From Streptomyces laurentii (GTDB lineage Bacteria > Actinomycetota > Actinomycetes > Streptomycetales > Streptomycetaceae): a stretch of 64,000 bases of DNA. How positions within the stretch are numbered: the first letter of the stretch is position 1; the number at the start of each line of letters is the position of its first letter. The notes beneath the pieces are model-generated. The model ran no database searches. It had not been told where the DNA came from and saw only the letters and a program-made list of their open reading frames with translations. Both the position numbers and the translations under genes were made by a program. This document shows, in pieces, positions 25,670 through 33,736 of this stretch. The stretch lies in the NCBI GenBank assembly GCA_002355495.1, contig AP017424.1, forward strand, positions 4,030,001 to 4,094,000, written 5' to 3'.

Positions 25670-25757
25670 GGCAGGGCAACGGCAGGGCAACGGCAGGGCA
25701 ACGGCAGGGCAGCGGCAGGAAAGCGGCAGGAAAGCGGCAGGAAAGCGGCAGGAAATG
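25670..25757. repeat. 11-bp minisatellite between tsrD and tsrC
   Basis: About four copies of ACGGCAGGGCA run into four to five copies of GCGGCAGGAAA, ending directly at the GGAGGAGG ribosome-binding site of tsrC. The region is non-coding. Copy number could change the distance or transcript structure in front of tsrC. Confidence 0.85.
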
Positions 25758-25768
25758 GAGGAGGACGG

Positions 25769-27625
25769 ATGTGCGGCATAGCGGGCTGGGTGGCCTTCGG
25801 GCGGGACCTGGGCGCCGAGCGTTCCGCGGTGGAGGCGATGACACGGACGATGGCCTGTCGCGGCCCCGACGCCGGGGGCACCTGGTACGGCGGCCCGGTG
25901 GCCCTGGGCCACCGGCGGCTCGCCGTCATCGACATCGCCGGCGGCGCGCAGCCCATGCTCGCCGAGGAGAACGGGCAGGTCACGGCCGCCCTCTCCTACA
26001 GCGGGGAGATCTACGGCTTCGACGAGCTGCGCGCCCGGCTCGTCTCCGCCGGCCACACCTTCCGCACCCGGAGCGACACCGAGGTCGTCCTGCGCGCCTG
26101 CCTGGAGTGGGGCGAGGACGTCACCCGGCACCTCACCGGCATGTTCGCGTTCGCGCTCTGGGACGCCCGCGGCCAGGAACTCCTGCTGATCCGGGACCGG
26201 TTGGGCGTCAAGCCGCTCTACTACTACCCGACCCCGGACGGTGTCCTCTTCGGCTCCGAGCCGAAGGCGATCCTGGCCCACCCCGAGGCCCGCGCCCGGC
26301 TGACCTCGGACGGTCTGCGCGAGCTGATGACCTGGGTGAACACCCCCGGGCACGCGATCTTCGACGGGATGCGCCAAGTGCGCCCCGGGCACGTCGTCCG
26401 CGTCGCGCGCGGCGGGATCACGGAGCGCGCGTACTGGGAACTCCCCGCGCGCCCGCACGAGGACGATCTCGACACCACGATCGGCCGGGTCCGTGACCTG
26501 CTGGGGTCGTCCGTCGCCGGCCAGACCGTCGCGGACGTGCCGCTCTGCTCGCTGCTCTCGGGCGGTCTGGACTCCAGCTCCGTGGCGGCGCTCGCCGTCG
26601 GGGCGCTGCGGGACCGCGGCGAGGACCCGCTCACCTGTTTCTCGGTCGGCTTCTCCGCCGCCGGCTCCGGTCCGGGCTTCGTCACCGGCCCGCGCGGTGG
26701 CGACGACAGCGCGTACGCCGCCGAACTGGCCCGCCACATCGGCGCCCGCCACGAGGACCTGACCCTCGACGCGAAGCTGCTGTCCGACCCGGCGGCGCGG
26801 GCGGCCGTGCTCCGGGCCCGCGACCTGCCCCAGGGCCTCGCCGACATGGACACGTCCCTCTACCTGCTGTTCAAGGCGATCCGGCAGCGTTCCACGGTCG
26901 CGCTGTCCGGCGAGGGCGCCGACGAACTCTTCGGCGGCTACCCCTGGTTCCACGACGAGAACGCCGTCCGCGCGGAGACCTTCCCCTGGATGTACATGGC
27001 GGGCGTGGCCGCCGCCGGCGGCCCGGCGTTCCTCGACCCGGCCCTGCCCGAGCGGCTCTCCCTGGACGCGTACCGGGCCGACCGGTACGCCGAGGCGGTC
27101 GCCGCCGTCCCCGTCCTGCCCGGGGAGGCCGAGGAGGACCGGCGGATGCGGAAGGTCGGCCACCTCTTCCTCACCCGCTTCCTGCCGATGCTCCTGGAAC
27201 GCAAGGACCGGATGAGCATGGCCGTGGGCCTGGAGGTGCGGGTGCCGTTCCTCGACCACGCCCTGGTGGAGTACGTCTTCAACGTGCCGTGGTCGATGAA
27301 GACCTTCGACGGCCGGGAGAAGAGCCTGCTGCGCGCGGCCATGGCCCCCGAGCTCCCGGACTCCGTACTGACCCGGAAGAAGGAGCCGTACCCGACGATC
27401 GCCGATCCCGCCTACGACCAGCTGCTCAAGGGCCGGCTCGGCGCACTCATGGACGACACCGGGGCACCGGTCCGCGCGCTGATGGACGAGAAGAGCGCGG
27501 CCGAGGCGTACGCCGCGGTGCGGAAGGCGTCCCCGGAGGAACTGCGGTTCCTGCGGGTGGGATTCGAGTCCCTGCTGAAGATCAACGACTGGATGCGGGA
27601 CTACCGGGTGGAGCTGGCGGAGTGA
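25769..27625 (+). CDS. tsrC: asparagine synthetase-like amidotransferase (C-terminal amide)
   Basis: A 618-residue class II glutamine amidotransferase fused to an asparagine synthase domain. Met is followed directly by Cys2-Gly-Ile, so the Ntn nucleophile is exposed by Met removal. RCPDA-type and glutaminase motifs occupy residues 1-200, and the synthase P-loop SGGLDSSS lies near 266. The length matches AsnB. In thiostrepton maturation it is assigned to amidation of the C-terminal carboxylate freed by the esterase TsrB. The minisatellite lies directly upstream. ATG 25769 has GGAGGAGG eight bases before it. Confidence 0.92.
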   Translation: MCGIAGWVAFGRDLGAERSAVEAMTRTMACRGPDAGGTWYGGPVALGHRRLAVIDIAGGAQPMLAEENGQVTAALSYSGEIYGFDELRARLVSAGHTFRTRSDTEVVLRACLEWGEDVTRHLTGMFAFALWDARGQELLLIRDRLGVKPLYYYPTPDGVLFGSEPKAILAHPEARARLTSDGLRELMTWVNTPGHAIFDGMRQVRPGHVVRVARGGITERAYWELPARPHEDDLDTTIGRVRDLLGSSVAGQTVADVPLCSLLSGGLDSSSVAALAVGALRDRGEDPLTCFSVGFSAAGSGPGFVTGPRGGDDSAYAAELARHIGARHEDLTLDAKLLSDPAARAAVLRARDLPQGLADMDTSLYLLFKAIRQRSTVALSGEGADELFGGYPWFHDENAVRAETFPWMYMAGVAAAGGPAFLDPALPERLSLDAYRADRYAEAVAAVPVLPGEAEEDRRMRKVGHLFLTRFLPMLLERKDRMSMAVGLEVRVPFLDHALVEYVFNVPWSMKTFDGREKSLLRAAMAPELPDSVLTRKKEPYPTIADPAYDQLLKGRLGALMDDTGAPVRALMDEKSAAEAYAAVRKASPEELRFLRVGFESLLKINDWMRDYRVELAE

Positions 27626-27683
27626 CGCCGGGCGCGACGGCGCGCGCGGCTCGGTGGACCGGCGACGAAGGGAAGAGGGAACG

Positions 27684-28514
27684 ATGACCGAGGAGACGAC
27701 GGCACGGCGGTTCGCCGGCGTCCGGCACCCGATCCATCTGCACGTCTGGCCGCCGGAGACGGCGCCCCGCTATCTCGCGGTGTTCGTGCACGGGTACGCC
27801 GACCACGCGGGCCGCTACGGCCGGCTGGCCGACGCGCTGACCCGGCACGGCGCCGCCGTGTACGCGCCGGACCACGCCGGCAGCGGCCGCTCGGGCGGCG
27901 CACGCGCGCTCGTGACGGACCACGACGAGCAGGTCGCCGACCTCGCCACGGTCGTCGAGCGGGCCCGCGCGGACCACCCGGGGCTCCCCGTGGTGATGAT
28001 CGGGCACTCGGTCGGCGGGATGGTGGCCGTCCGGTACGCCCAGCGCCACCCCGAGGACCTCGCCGCGCTCGTGCTCGCCGCGCCCGTGCTCGGCTCCTGG
28101 CACACGGCGACCTCGCTCCTCGCCTTCGCGGAGATCCCCGAGATGCCGGTGGACGTCGGCTCGGTGATGTCCCGCGACCCCGCCGAGGCGGCCCGCTACA
28201 ACGCGGACCCGCTGATCTGGCACGGCGCGTTCGTCCGGGACACCCTGGAGTCCGTCGTCACCTGCCTCGAACGGATCAACGGGGGCGAGAGCCTGGCCTT
28301 CCTGCCGACGCTCTGGCTGCACGGCGACGCCGATCCGCTGGCCCTGATCGACGAGACCCGGGCCGGCGTGGAGAAGATCCGCGGCTTCCACCTGGCCGAA
28401 CGCGTCTATCCGGGAGCGCTGCACGGCCTGTTCCACGACGAGGGGCGCGACCGCGCGACCGCGGACCTCACGGCGTTCCTCGACGACGCCCTCACCGTTC
28501 CCACGCGTCCCTGA
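27684..28514 (+). CDS. tsrB: alpha/beta hydrolase, C-terminal methyl esterase
   Basis: A 276-residue serine hydrolase of the lysophospholipase/monoglyceride lipase type. VFVHGYADH carries the oxyanion-hole strand, GHSVGG the nucleophile serine, LHGDADPLAL the acid and GALHGLFHD the histidine, so the triad appears complete. In this cluster it is the carboxylesterase that hydrolyses the methyl ester introduced by TsrF so that TsrC can amidate the acid; this follows published genetics of the de-esterification-amidation sequence. ATG 27684 has GAAGAGG upstream. Confidence 0.9.
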   Translation: MTEETTARRFAGVRHPIHLHVWPPETAPRYLAVFVHGYADHAGRYGRLADALTRHGAAVYAPDHAGSGRSGGARALVTDHDEQVADLATVVERARADHPGLPVVMIGHSVGGMVAVRYAQRHPEDLAALVLAAPVLGSWHTATSLLAFAEIPEMPVDVGSVMSRDPAEAARYNADPLIWHGAFVRDTLESVVTCLERINGGESLAFLPTLWLHGDADPLALIDETRAGVEKIRGFHLAERVYPGALHGLFHDEGRDRATADLTAFLDDALTVPTRP

Positions 28515-28535
28515 CCCGCGAGGAGGTGCGACGAC

Positions 28536-29624
28536 ATGACGGGAGTCACCGAACCGGGAGCGTCCGGCCCGGAGCACCGGCTTTCGCTGAACGAGATGCC
28601 GGCCGTCCCCGTGACCGGCCTGGACGAGGCGCTCCGGGACGCGCTGCGCGGGGCGCACCGCTACCCCGACCCGTTCGCCCGGGAGCTGACGGCGGCGATC
28701 GCGGCCACCCACTCCGTACCCGAGCACGACGTGGTCACGGGCCCCGGCTCCGCCGTGATCCTCCAGCACGTCATCCAGTGGGCGGCCCCGCGGCGGGGCG
28801 AGGTCGTCTACGCCCGGCCGTCGTTCGACGCGTACCCGCTGGCCGTGGCCGCCGCCGGGGCCACCGCCGTCGAGATCCCGCTGCGGGACCACCGGCACGA
28901 TCTGCCGCGCATGCTGGCGGCCGTCACCCCCGACACCCGCGCGCTCGTCGTGTGCAACCCCCACAACCCCACGGGCACCGCGCTCGGCGCCGACGCCCTG
29001 CTCGCCTTCCTCCGCGCGGTCCCGGAGCACGTGGTCGTCGTCCTGGACGAGGCGTACCGGGAGTTCGCCGGGGACAAGGACACCCTCGACGGGCCGGACG
29101 TCTACCGCGGCCTGCCGAACGTGGTGGTCCTCCGGTCCTTCTCGAAGGCGTACGGGCTGGCCGGCCTGCGCGTCGGCTTCGCGCTCGCCCGCCGCGAGGT
29201 GGCGGACGTCCTGCGCACCCGGCTGCTGCCCTTCGCCGTCGGCACCGTCGCCGAGGCGGCCGCGCGGACCGTTCTCGCCCGGCGGTCCGAGGTGTACGCG
29301 CGCGTGGACCGCGTCGTCGCCGAACGGGACCGGCTCACCGCGGAACTGCGCGGGCAGGGCTGGGAGGTGGCGCCGTCGGCCGCCAACTTCTGCTGGCTGC
29401 CGCTGGGCTCCCGCTCGGCCGCCTTCGTCGCGGCGGCGGCCCGCGAGGGCATCCTCGTCCGCGCCGTCGCGGGCGAGGGCGTCCGCGTCACCGTCGGCGA
29501 CCCGGCGGCCAACGACGCCGTCCTCCGGCTGACCGCCCGTCTGGCCAAGGAGCGCGAGGAGCCGGTGGGGCCGGCGGCATCAGTGGAGGGGCCGACGGAG
29601 CCGGGGGAGGCGCCGGGAGACTGA
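28536..29624 (+). CDS. tsrA: PLP aminotransferase for 2-methyltryptophan
   Basis: A 362-residue fold-type I aminotransferase of the histidinol-phosphate aminotransferase class. NPHNPTGT, VLDEAYREF and the PLP-lysine motif SFSKAYGLAGLR are intact. In the pathway it transaminates 2-methyltryptophan to the indolepyruvate, the substrate for the flavoenzyme TsrE. Similarity to HisC is by fold only; the context makes a histidine role unlikely. AGGAGG lies 10 bases before ATG 28536. It is the last gene of the plus-strand operon, followed by a strong hairpin. The C-terminal 25 residues are Pro/Glu/Gly-rich. Confidence 0.9.
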   Translation: MTGVTEPGASGPEHRLSLNEMPAVPVTGLDEALRDALRGAHRYPDPFARELTAAIAATHSVPEHDVVTGPGSAVILQHVIQWAAPRRGEVVYARPSFDAYPLAVAAAGATAVEIPLRDHRHDLPRMLAAVTPDTRALVVCNPHNPTGTALGADALLAFLRAVPEHVVVVLDEAYREFAGDKDTLDGPDVYRGLPNVVVLRSFSKAYGLAGLRVGFALARREVADVLRTRLLPFAVGTVAEAAARTVLARRSEVYARVDRVVAERDRLTAELRGQGWEVAPSAANFCWLPLGSRSAAFVAAAAREGILVRAVAGEGVRVTVGDPAANDAVLRLTARLAKEREEPVGPAASVEGPTEPGEAPGD

Positions 29625-29637
29625 GCGGGCACACGCA

Positions 29638-29677
29638 GAACCGCCCCTGACCTGCTGTCGCAGATCAGGGGCGGTTC
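29638..29677. terminator. bidirectional terminator between tsrA and tRNA-Ser
   Basis: A perfect 13-bp inverted repeat (GAACCGCCCCTGA and TCAGGGGCGGTTC) with a 14-nt loop lies 14 bp after the tsrA stop and 5 bp from the 3' end of the convergent tRNA gene. Confidence 0.85.
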
Positions 29678-29682
29678 GAGAG

Positions 29683-29767
29683 CGGTAGCGGAGGGATTTG
29701 AACCCTCGGTGAGTTTCCCCACACTCGCTTTCGAGGCGAGCTCCTTCGGCCGCTCGGACACGCTACC
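29683..29767 (-). tRNA. tRNA-Ser (CGA)
   Basis: An 85-nt class II tRNA with a 7-bp acceptor (GGTAGCG/CGCTACC), discriminator G, anticodon loop CTCGAAA with anticodon CGA, a long variable arm and a T arm with GGTTCAAATCC. CCA is not encoded. It marks the right border of the thiostrepton cluster. Confidence 0.97.
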
Positions 29768-29845
29768 GAGAGAGAGCTTAGCCCAAAGGCGCCCAGGACT
29801 GAAATCCGTATCCCCGCGCAGGTCGGCGGGGTCGTCGGCCGGGTG

Positions 29846-30448
29846 TCAGCGGGTGCGGAAGAAGGCGGTCAGCTGGGCCGAGCACTCCGCCTCCAGTACG
29901 CCGTGGATCACTTCGGGGCGGTGGTTGAGGCGGCGGTCGCGGACCAGGTCCCAGAGCGAGCCGGTCGCGCCGGCCTTCTCGTCGAAGGCGCCGAAGACCA
30001 CCCGTTCGACCCGCGCCTGGACGAGGGCCCCCGCGCACATCACGCAGGGCTCCAGGGTCACCACGAGCGTGCAGCCGGTCAGCCGCCACTCGCCCGTCGC
30101 CGCCGCGGCCCGGCGCAGGGCGAGCACCTCGGCGTGGGCGGTCGGGTCGCCGGTCGCCTCGCGTTCGTTGTGGCCGGTGGCGAGGACGGAGCCGTCCGGG
30201 GCGAGCACGACCGCGCCGACCGGTACGTCACCGGCCAGCGCGGCCAGGTCGGCCTCGGCGAGCGCGTACCGCATCGGGGCACGCCAGGGGTCCCGTACGG
30301 GATCCCCTACGGGGTCCATCGCGGGGCCCGGTCCGGATCCCGCGGCGGGTTCATGGACCGGTTCCGGGACCGGCTCCCGGATCGGCTCCCGTACGGGTTC
30401 GGGGCGAGGGGCGGCGCCGGTGTCCTCGCCGTGTGCTGCGCGGGGCAC
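29846..30448 (-). CDS. tadA: tRNA adenosine-34 deaminase
   Basis: A 200-residue cytidine/deoxycytidylate deaminase-fold protein. The zinc site is HAEVLA (His, catalytic Glu) and PCVMCAGAL, characteristic of TadA, which converts A34 of tRNA-Arg to inosine. The catalytic domain begins at about residue 59 (MRYALAEADLAAL). The first 55 residues are an EPVREPIREPVPEP-type dipeptide repeat of no known function, so translation may instead start inside, at a Met near residue 44 or 59. It follows the tadA-associated gene with stop/start overlap, an operon arrangement common in Streptomyces. Confidence 0.93.
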   Translation of the reverse strand: MPRAAHGEDTGAAPRPEPVREPIREPVPEPVHEPAAGSGPGPAMDPVGDPVRDPWRAPMRYALAEADLAALAGDVPVGAVVLAPDGSVLATGHNEREATGDPTAHAEVLALRRAAAATGEWRLTGCTLVVTLEPCVMCAGALVQARVERVVFGAFDEKAGATGSLWDLVRDRRLNHRPEVIHGVLEAECSAQLTAFFRTR

Positions 30449-30981
30449 TAGCGGACGGCCTCCAGGATGTCCGCGGCGCCGATGGCGTCCGCGATCTCCC
30501 CGAGGGCGTCGCCGGTCTCCAGACCGAGCAGCGCCTGCTCGTCCATGCCGAGGTCGGCCAGGATGAGCGTCTCGCCGAGCGGCCCGGGCGGGGCGACGGC
30601 CGCGGCGCTGTCCGCCGCCTCGTCGTCCTCGTCCGCGGCCTCCGGCTCGCCGTCCTCCGTGCCGTCCAGGTCGGTCAGTTCGTCGAGTGCGTCGTCCGGT
30701 TCGTCGCCGAGGATCTCCGAGGTGAGGATCTCCCCGTACGAGGAGCGGGCGGCGGCGGCGCCGTTCGAGACGAACACGCGTGGGTCGTCCTCGCCGTCGA
30801 CCCGGACGACGCCGAACCAGGCGTCCTCCTGCTCGATGAAGACGATCACGGTCTCTCCGTCGTCGGCGGCGGCCTCACGGGCCAGTTCGGCGAGGTCCGC
30901 CAGCGTTTCCACGTCGTCGAGCTCTGTATCGCTCGCTTCCCACCCGTCTTCGGTGCGCGCGAGCAGTGCGGCGAAGTACAC
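30448..30981 (-). CDS. tRNA adenosine deaminase-associated protein
   Basis: A 177-residue acidic protein with a conserved N-terminal half (MYFAALLARTEDGW, VIVFIEQEDAWFGVVRVDGEDDPRVFVS) and a very acidic centre (DDALDELTDLDGTEDGEPEAADEDDE). Actinobacteria carry such a gene directly upstream of tadA, and databases name it by that link. No enzymatic motif is visible and the function is unknown. It overlaps tadA by one base and probably shares its transcript. Confidence 0.85.
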   Translation of the reverse strand: MYFAALLARTEDGWEASDTELDDVETLADLAELAREAAADDGETVIVFIEQEDAWFGVVRVDGEDDPRVFVSNGAAAARSSYGEILTSEILGDEPDDALDELTDLDGTEDGEPEAADEDDEAADSAAAVAPPGPLGETLILADLGMDEQALLGLETGDALGEIADAIGAADILEAVR

Positions 30982-31214
30982 CTGACTCTCCCACTGTCCA
31001 GAGGTGTGATGACCGGCGGCGCGCTCCTGATGCCCCGCCCAATCGGCATCGTGACAGAAACCTCGCCGTCAGGAGAGGTCTTCGGCTCTTGCGTCGTGCA
31101 TCAGTCTGAACGACACCGCGATCGGGCGGGCGCGCGACCCCGGCGCACGCAGGGGCGCACGGCCTCGCGGGACTTCCCGCAGGTCACCCGGGTGCACTAC
31201 CTCGATCGGCCCCT

Positions 31215-31598
31215 TCACCACCGGAACGAACGCATCCGCATCGCCTGCCGCATCCGGGCCGCCCGGGCGCGCCGGGGCTGGACGCGTTCGCGCAGCGCCT
31301 TGGCCTCGTGCAGGTCGCGCAGGAACTGCGCGCGCCGCCGCCGGCGCTCGCTCTCCGGGTCCGCCTCCGGGTCCGCCTCCGGGTTCGCGTCCGGGTCCGG
31401 CGTGTCCGGCTCGGGGCCGGGCCCGGCCCCGAGCCCGGCCCCGAGCTCGGGGCTGGGCCCGGGGTTCGACCCGGAGGCCCGGGAAGGGCCCGAAGCCGGT
31501 GGGTACTCCCTCGGGAGCGGCGGAGGGTCGAAAGCCTCCGCTCCGGCCGCCTCACCAGGCATTCCGGGCGTTCCGGGCGTCTTCTTCGGGTCGGGCAT
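31215..31598 (-). CDS. small uncharacterised protein, basic C terminus
   Basis: A predicted 127-residue protein whose first 70 residues are Pro/Gly/Asp-rich repeats (PDPDANPEADPEADPE) and whose last 45 are basic and helical (RRRRAQFLRDLHEAKALRERVQPRR, then MRMRSFRW at the C terminus). The conserved-looking C terminus speaks for a real gene. The start is uncertain: ATG 31598 is preferred because GTG 31637 leaves no room for a ribosome-binding site. I do not recognise a function. It diverges from upp. Confidence 0.55.
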   Translation of the reverse strand: MPDPKKTPGTPGMPGEAAGAEAFDPPPLPREYPPASGPSRASGSNPGPSPELGAGLGAGPGPEPDTPDPDANPEADPEADPESERRRRRAQFLRDLHEAKALRERVQPRRARAARMRQAMRMRSFRW

Positions 31599-31713
31599 CG
31601 GCCACACCACCCCACGGCTGGGTCCCTGTGTCCCCACCTTCCCCCGCCGCCCCGGGCCGGCACCACCCCGCGGGTCACCCCGGCCGCTGTGCCGCGCCCG
31701 TCACCGGCCGGGC

Positions 31714-31725
31714 TACTGTTGAGGC
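31714..31725 (+). promoter_or_regulatory. upp -10 region, leaderless start
   Basis: TACTGT (31714-31719) ends six bases before ATG 31726, so transcription should begin at or next to the start codon. GAGG between them is too close to serve as a normal Shine-Dalgarno site. Confidence 0.45.
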
Positions 31726-32361
31726 ATGCGTCTCCACGTCGTCGATCACCCGCTGGTCGCCCACAAGCTCACCACTCTGCGCGACAAGCGCACGGACTCC
31801 CCGACCTTCCGCCGGCTCGCCGACGAGCTGGTCACCCTGCTCGCCTACGAGGCGACCAGGGACGTGCGCACCGAGCGGGTCGACATCGAGACCCCCGTCA
31901 CGAAGACGGCCGGCGTGAAGCTCTCGTACCCCCGCCCGCTCGTGGTCCCGATCCTGCGCGCCGGTCTCGGCATGCTCGACGGCATGGTGCGGCTGCTCCC
32001 GACCGCCGAGGTCGGCTTCCTCGGGATGATCCGCAACGAGGAGACGCTGGAGGCGTCGACCTACGCGACGCGGATGCCGGAGGACCTGTCCGGCCGCCAG
32101 GTGTACGTCCTGGACCCGATGCTGGCGACCGGCGGCACGCTCGTCGCGGCGATCAAGGAACTGATCCGGCGCGGCGCGGACGATGTCACCGCGGTCGTGC
32201 TCCTCGCCGCCCCCGAGGGCGTCGCGGTCATGGAGCGCGAGCTGGCAGGTACGCCGGTGACCGTCGTGACGGCCTCGGTCGACGAGCGGCTCAACGAGAA
32301 CGGCTACATCGTGCCGGGCCTCGGCGACGCGGGCGACCGCATGTACGGCACCGCCGACTAG
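31726..32361 (+). CDS. upp: uracil phosphoribosyltransferase
   Basis: A 211-residue type I phosphoribosyltransferase that makes UMP from uracil and PRPP in pyrimidine salvage. The PRPP-binding loop VYVLDPMLATGG, the upstream PILRAGLGMLDGM and the C-terminal uracil-binding NGYIVPGLGDAGDRMYGT are canonical, and the length equals bacterial Upp. A strong hairpin 26 bp downstream terminates it against the convergent LytR_C gene. Confidence 0.98.
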   Translation: MRLHVVDHPLVAHKLTTLRDKRTDSPTFRRLADELVTLLAYEATRDVRTERVDIETPVTKTAGVKLSYPRPLVVPILRAGLGMLDGMVRLLPTAEVGFLGMIRNEETLEASTYATRMPEDLSGRQVYVLDPMLATGGTLVAAIKELIRRGADDVTAVVLLAAPEGVAVMERELAGTPVTVVTASVDERLNENGYIVPGLGDAGDRMYGTAD

Positions 32362-32387
32362 TCCTCCCCCGCGACACGCGAGGGCGC

Positions 32388-32433
32388 AAGGGCGCCCGTC
32401 CCCCTCGTATGTACGAGGGGGACGGGCGCCCTT
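32388..32433. terminator. bidirectional terminator after upp
   Basis: A perfect 22-bp inverted repeat with a 2-nt centre, starting AAGGGCGCCCGTCCCCCTCG, lies between the convergent upp and LytR_C genes and can serve both. Confidence 0.93.
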
Positions 32434-32457
32434 CGTGCTGTACCGGCCGCGGCGGGG

Positions 32458-33087
32458 TCAGCAGCGCCCGGGGGCCGGCTTCGGCTTGTTCAGGGCGGTG
32501 AGGGCGGCGTCCGCCGCGGCCTTGGGGTCGAGCTGCTTGAAGGCCGTGCCGATGACGAAGTCGACGTCCGCGGTGGTGCGGGTGTCGACCTTCGTCGTCG
32601 CGCCCTTGAGCTGGGTGCCGACGACGGAGAACATGCCCTTGGTCGCGCCGGGCGCGCCGAGCAGCAGGCCCGTGCCGGGGACCTTCTTGTCGAGGGCGGC
32701 GGGCGCGTTGCCCACCTTCCCGATGAGGAAGCCGCGCTTCTTCAGCTCGTCCGCGGTCGCCTTCGCGAGGCCGCCGCGCGGGGTCGCGTTGTAGACGTTC
32801 ACGGTGATCTGGGCCGGCTTCGGGAGCGCCGCGGCGGGCGGTGCGGTCGGCTTGGGCGCGGGCTTGCAGTCGCTGGGCTTGCCGGCGGCCGTCGTCTTCT
32901 TACCGTCGCCGCCGGAGAAGACGTCGACGAGCTGGTACGTCCCCCAGCCGGCCGCGCCGAGCACGAGCACGGCGGCCGCCGCCCCGAGAACGATCCTGCG
33001 CCGACGCTGGGGGCGGCGCATACGGGGATAGACATCCCCCGTGATGCGGTACTTTCCGCCCATTCCGGGGGGAGTGAGCATGCTCAT
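32458..33087 (-). CDS. membrane protein with LytR C-terminal domain
   Basis: A 209-residue protein with a cytoplasmic N terminus (RRPQRRRR), one membrane segment (about 33-52, IVLGAAAAVLVLGAAGW), a Lys/Pro/Ala linker and an extracytoplasmic LytR_C domain (ITVNVYNATPRGGLAKATADELKKRGF). Stand-alone LytR_C proteins in Actinobacteria are linked to cell-envelope integrity (Cei-like); the fold lacks the ligase domain of LytR-CpsA-Psr enzymes. The exact role is not known. It converges with upp at a strong terminator. Confidence 0.88.
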   Translation of the reverse strand: MSMLTPPGMGGKYRITGDVYPRMRRPQRRRRIVLGAAAAVLVLGAAGWGTYQLVDVFSGGDGKKTTAAGKPSDCKPAPKPTAPPAAALPKPAQITVNVYNATPRGGLAKATADELKKRGFLIGKVGNAPAALDKKVPGTGLLLGAPGATKGMFSVVGTQLKGATTKVDTRTTADVDFVIGTAFKQLDPKAAADAALTALNKPKPAPGRC

Positions 33088-33247
33088 GGACGCAGCGTAG
33101 TGCGGGCTGTCGGGGATGCCTACTGGATGATCATGTGATCGCGTCCGGACGGGCGTGAAGTGGGCCCGAAAGGGTCATCCCACCCGGCCCCCGCACCCCT
33201 GGCCGCGGGGCCGTACGGCCCGGGGCGTCCGGACCGTACGGGGCGGG

Positions 33248-33544
33248 TCAGCCCAGTTCCAGTACGCGCGCGTGCAGCACCTGGCGCTGCTGGAGCGCGG
33301 CGCGGACCGCGCGGTGCAGTCCGTCCTCCAGGTAGAGATCGCCCTGCCACTTCACGACGTGCGCGAAGAGGTCGCCGTAGAAGGTGGAGTCCTCGGCGAG
33401 CAGCGTCTCCAGATCCAGCTGGCCCTTGGTCGTCACCAGCTGGTCGAGGCGGACCGGGCGCGGTGCCACGTCCGCCCACTGCCGGGTGCTTTCCCGGCCG
33501 TGGTCGGGATACGGCCTGCCGTTTCCGATGCGCTTGAAGATCAC
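33248..33544 (-). CDS. conserved actinobacterial 98-residue protein
   Basis: A 98-residue protein (MIFKRIGNGRPYPDHGRE at the N terminus, TKGQLDLETLLAEDSTFYGDLFAHVVKWQGD in the middle) that I recognise as a highly conserved small Streptomyces protein. Databases sometimes place it near VapB-type antitoxins, but no toxin gene is adjacent, so that label is doubtful. A basic N terminus and an acidic centre are visible, with no signal or membrane segment. It starts with ATG 33544. Confidence 0.75.
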   Translation of the reverse strand: MIFKRIGNGRPYPDHGRESTRQWADVAPRPVRLDQLVTTKGQLDLETLLAEDSTFYGDLFAHVVKWQGDLYLEDGLHRAVRAALQQRQVLHARVLELG

Positions 33545-33736
33545 ACGGAAAGCCTACCGGGCCCGCGGCTCCCGGCGCAGCCACGCGAACTCGGTGCGAT
33601 GCCGGGGCAAATCGGGACCGATTCGTATGTATGGCATCGGTACGGCTGCGGTACGGCCTCCGTGGACAGGCCGAGGTCCCGCCGCGAAGGAGCGGCGGGA
33701 CCGGGAACTTCCCGACTCTTACGGCACTTACGGCTC

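Noticed and set aside
28526..29650. A second plus-strand frame overlapping tsrA in another phase.
   Set aside because: Its residues are Arg/Gly/Pro-rich, while the tsrA frame holds all the PLP-enzyme motifs.
33248..33544. A VapB-type antitoxin assignment for the conserved 98-residue protein.
   Set aside because: No toxin gene lies next to it and no ribbon-helix-helix or AbrB pattern is evident, so the neutral call is kept.
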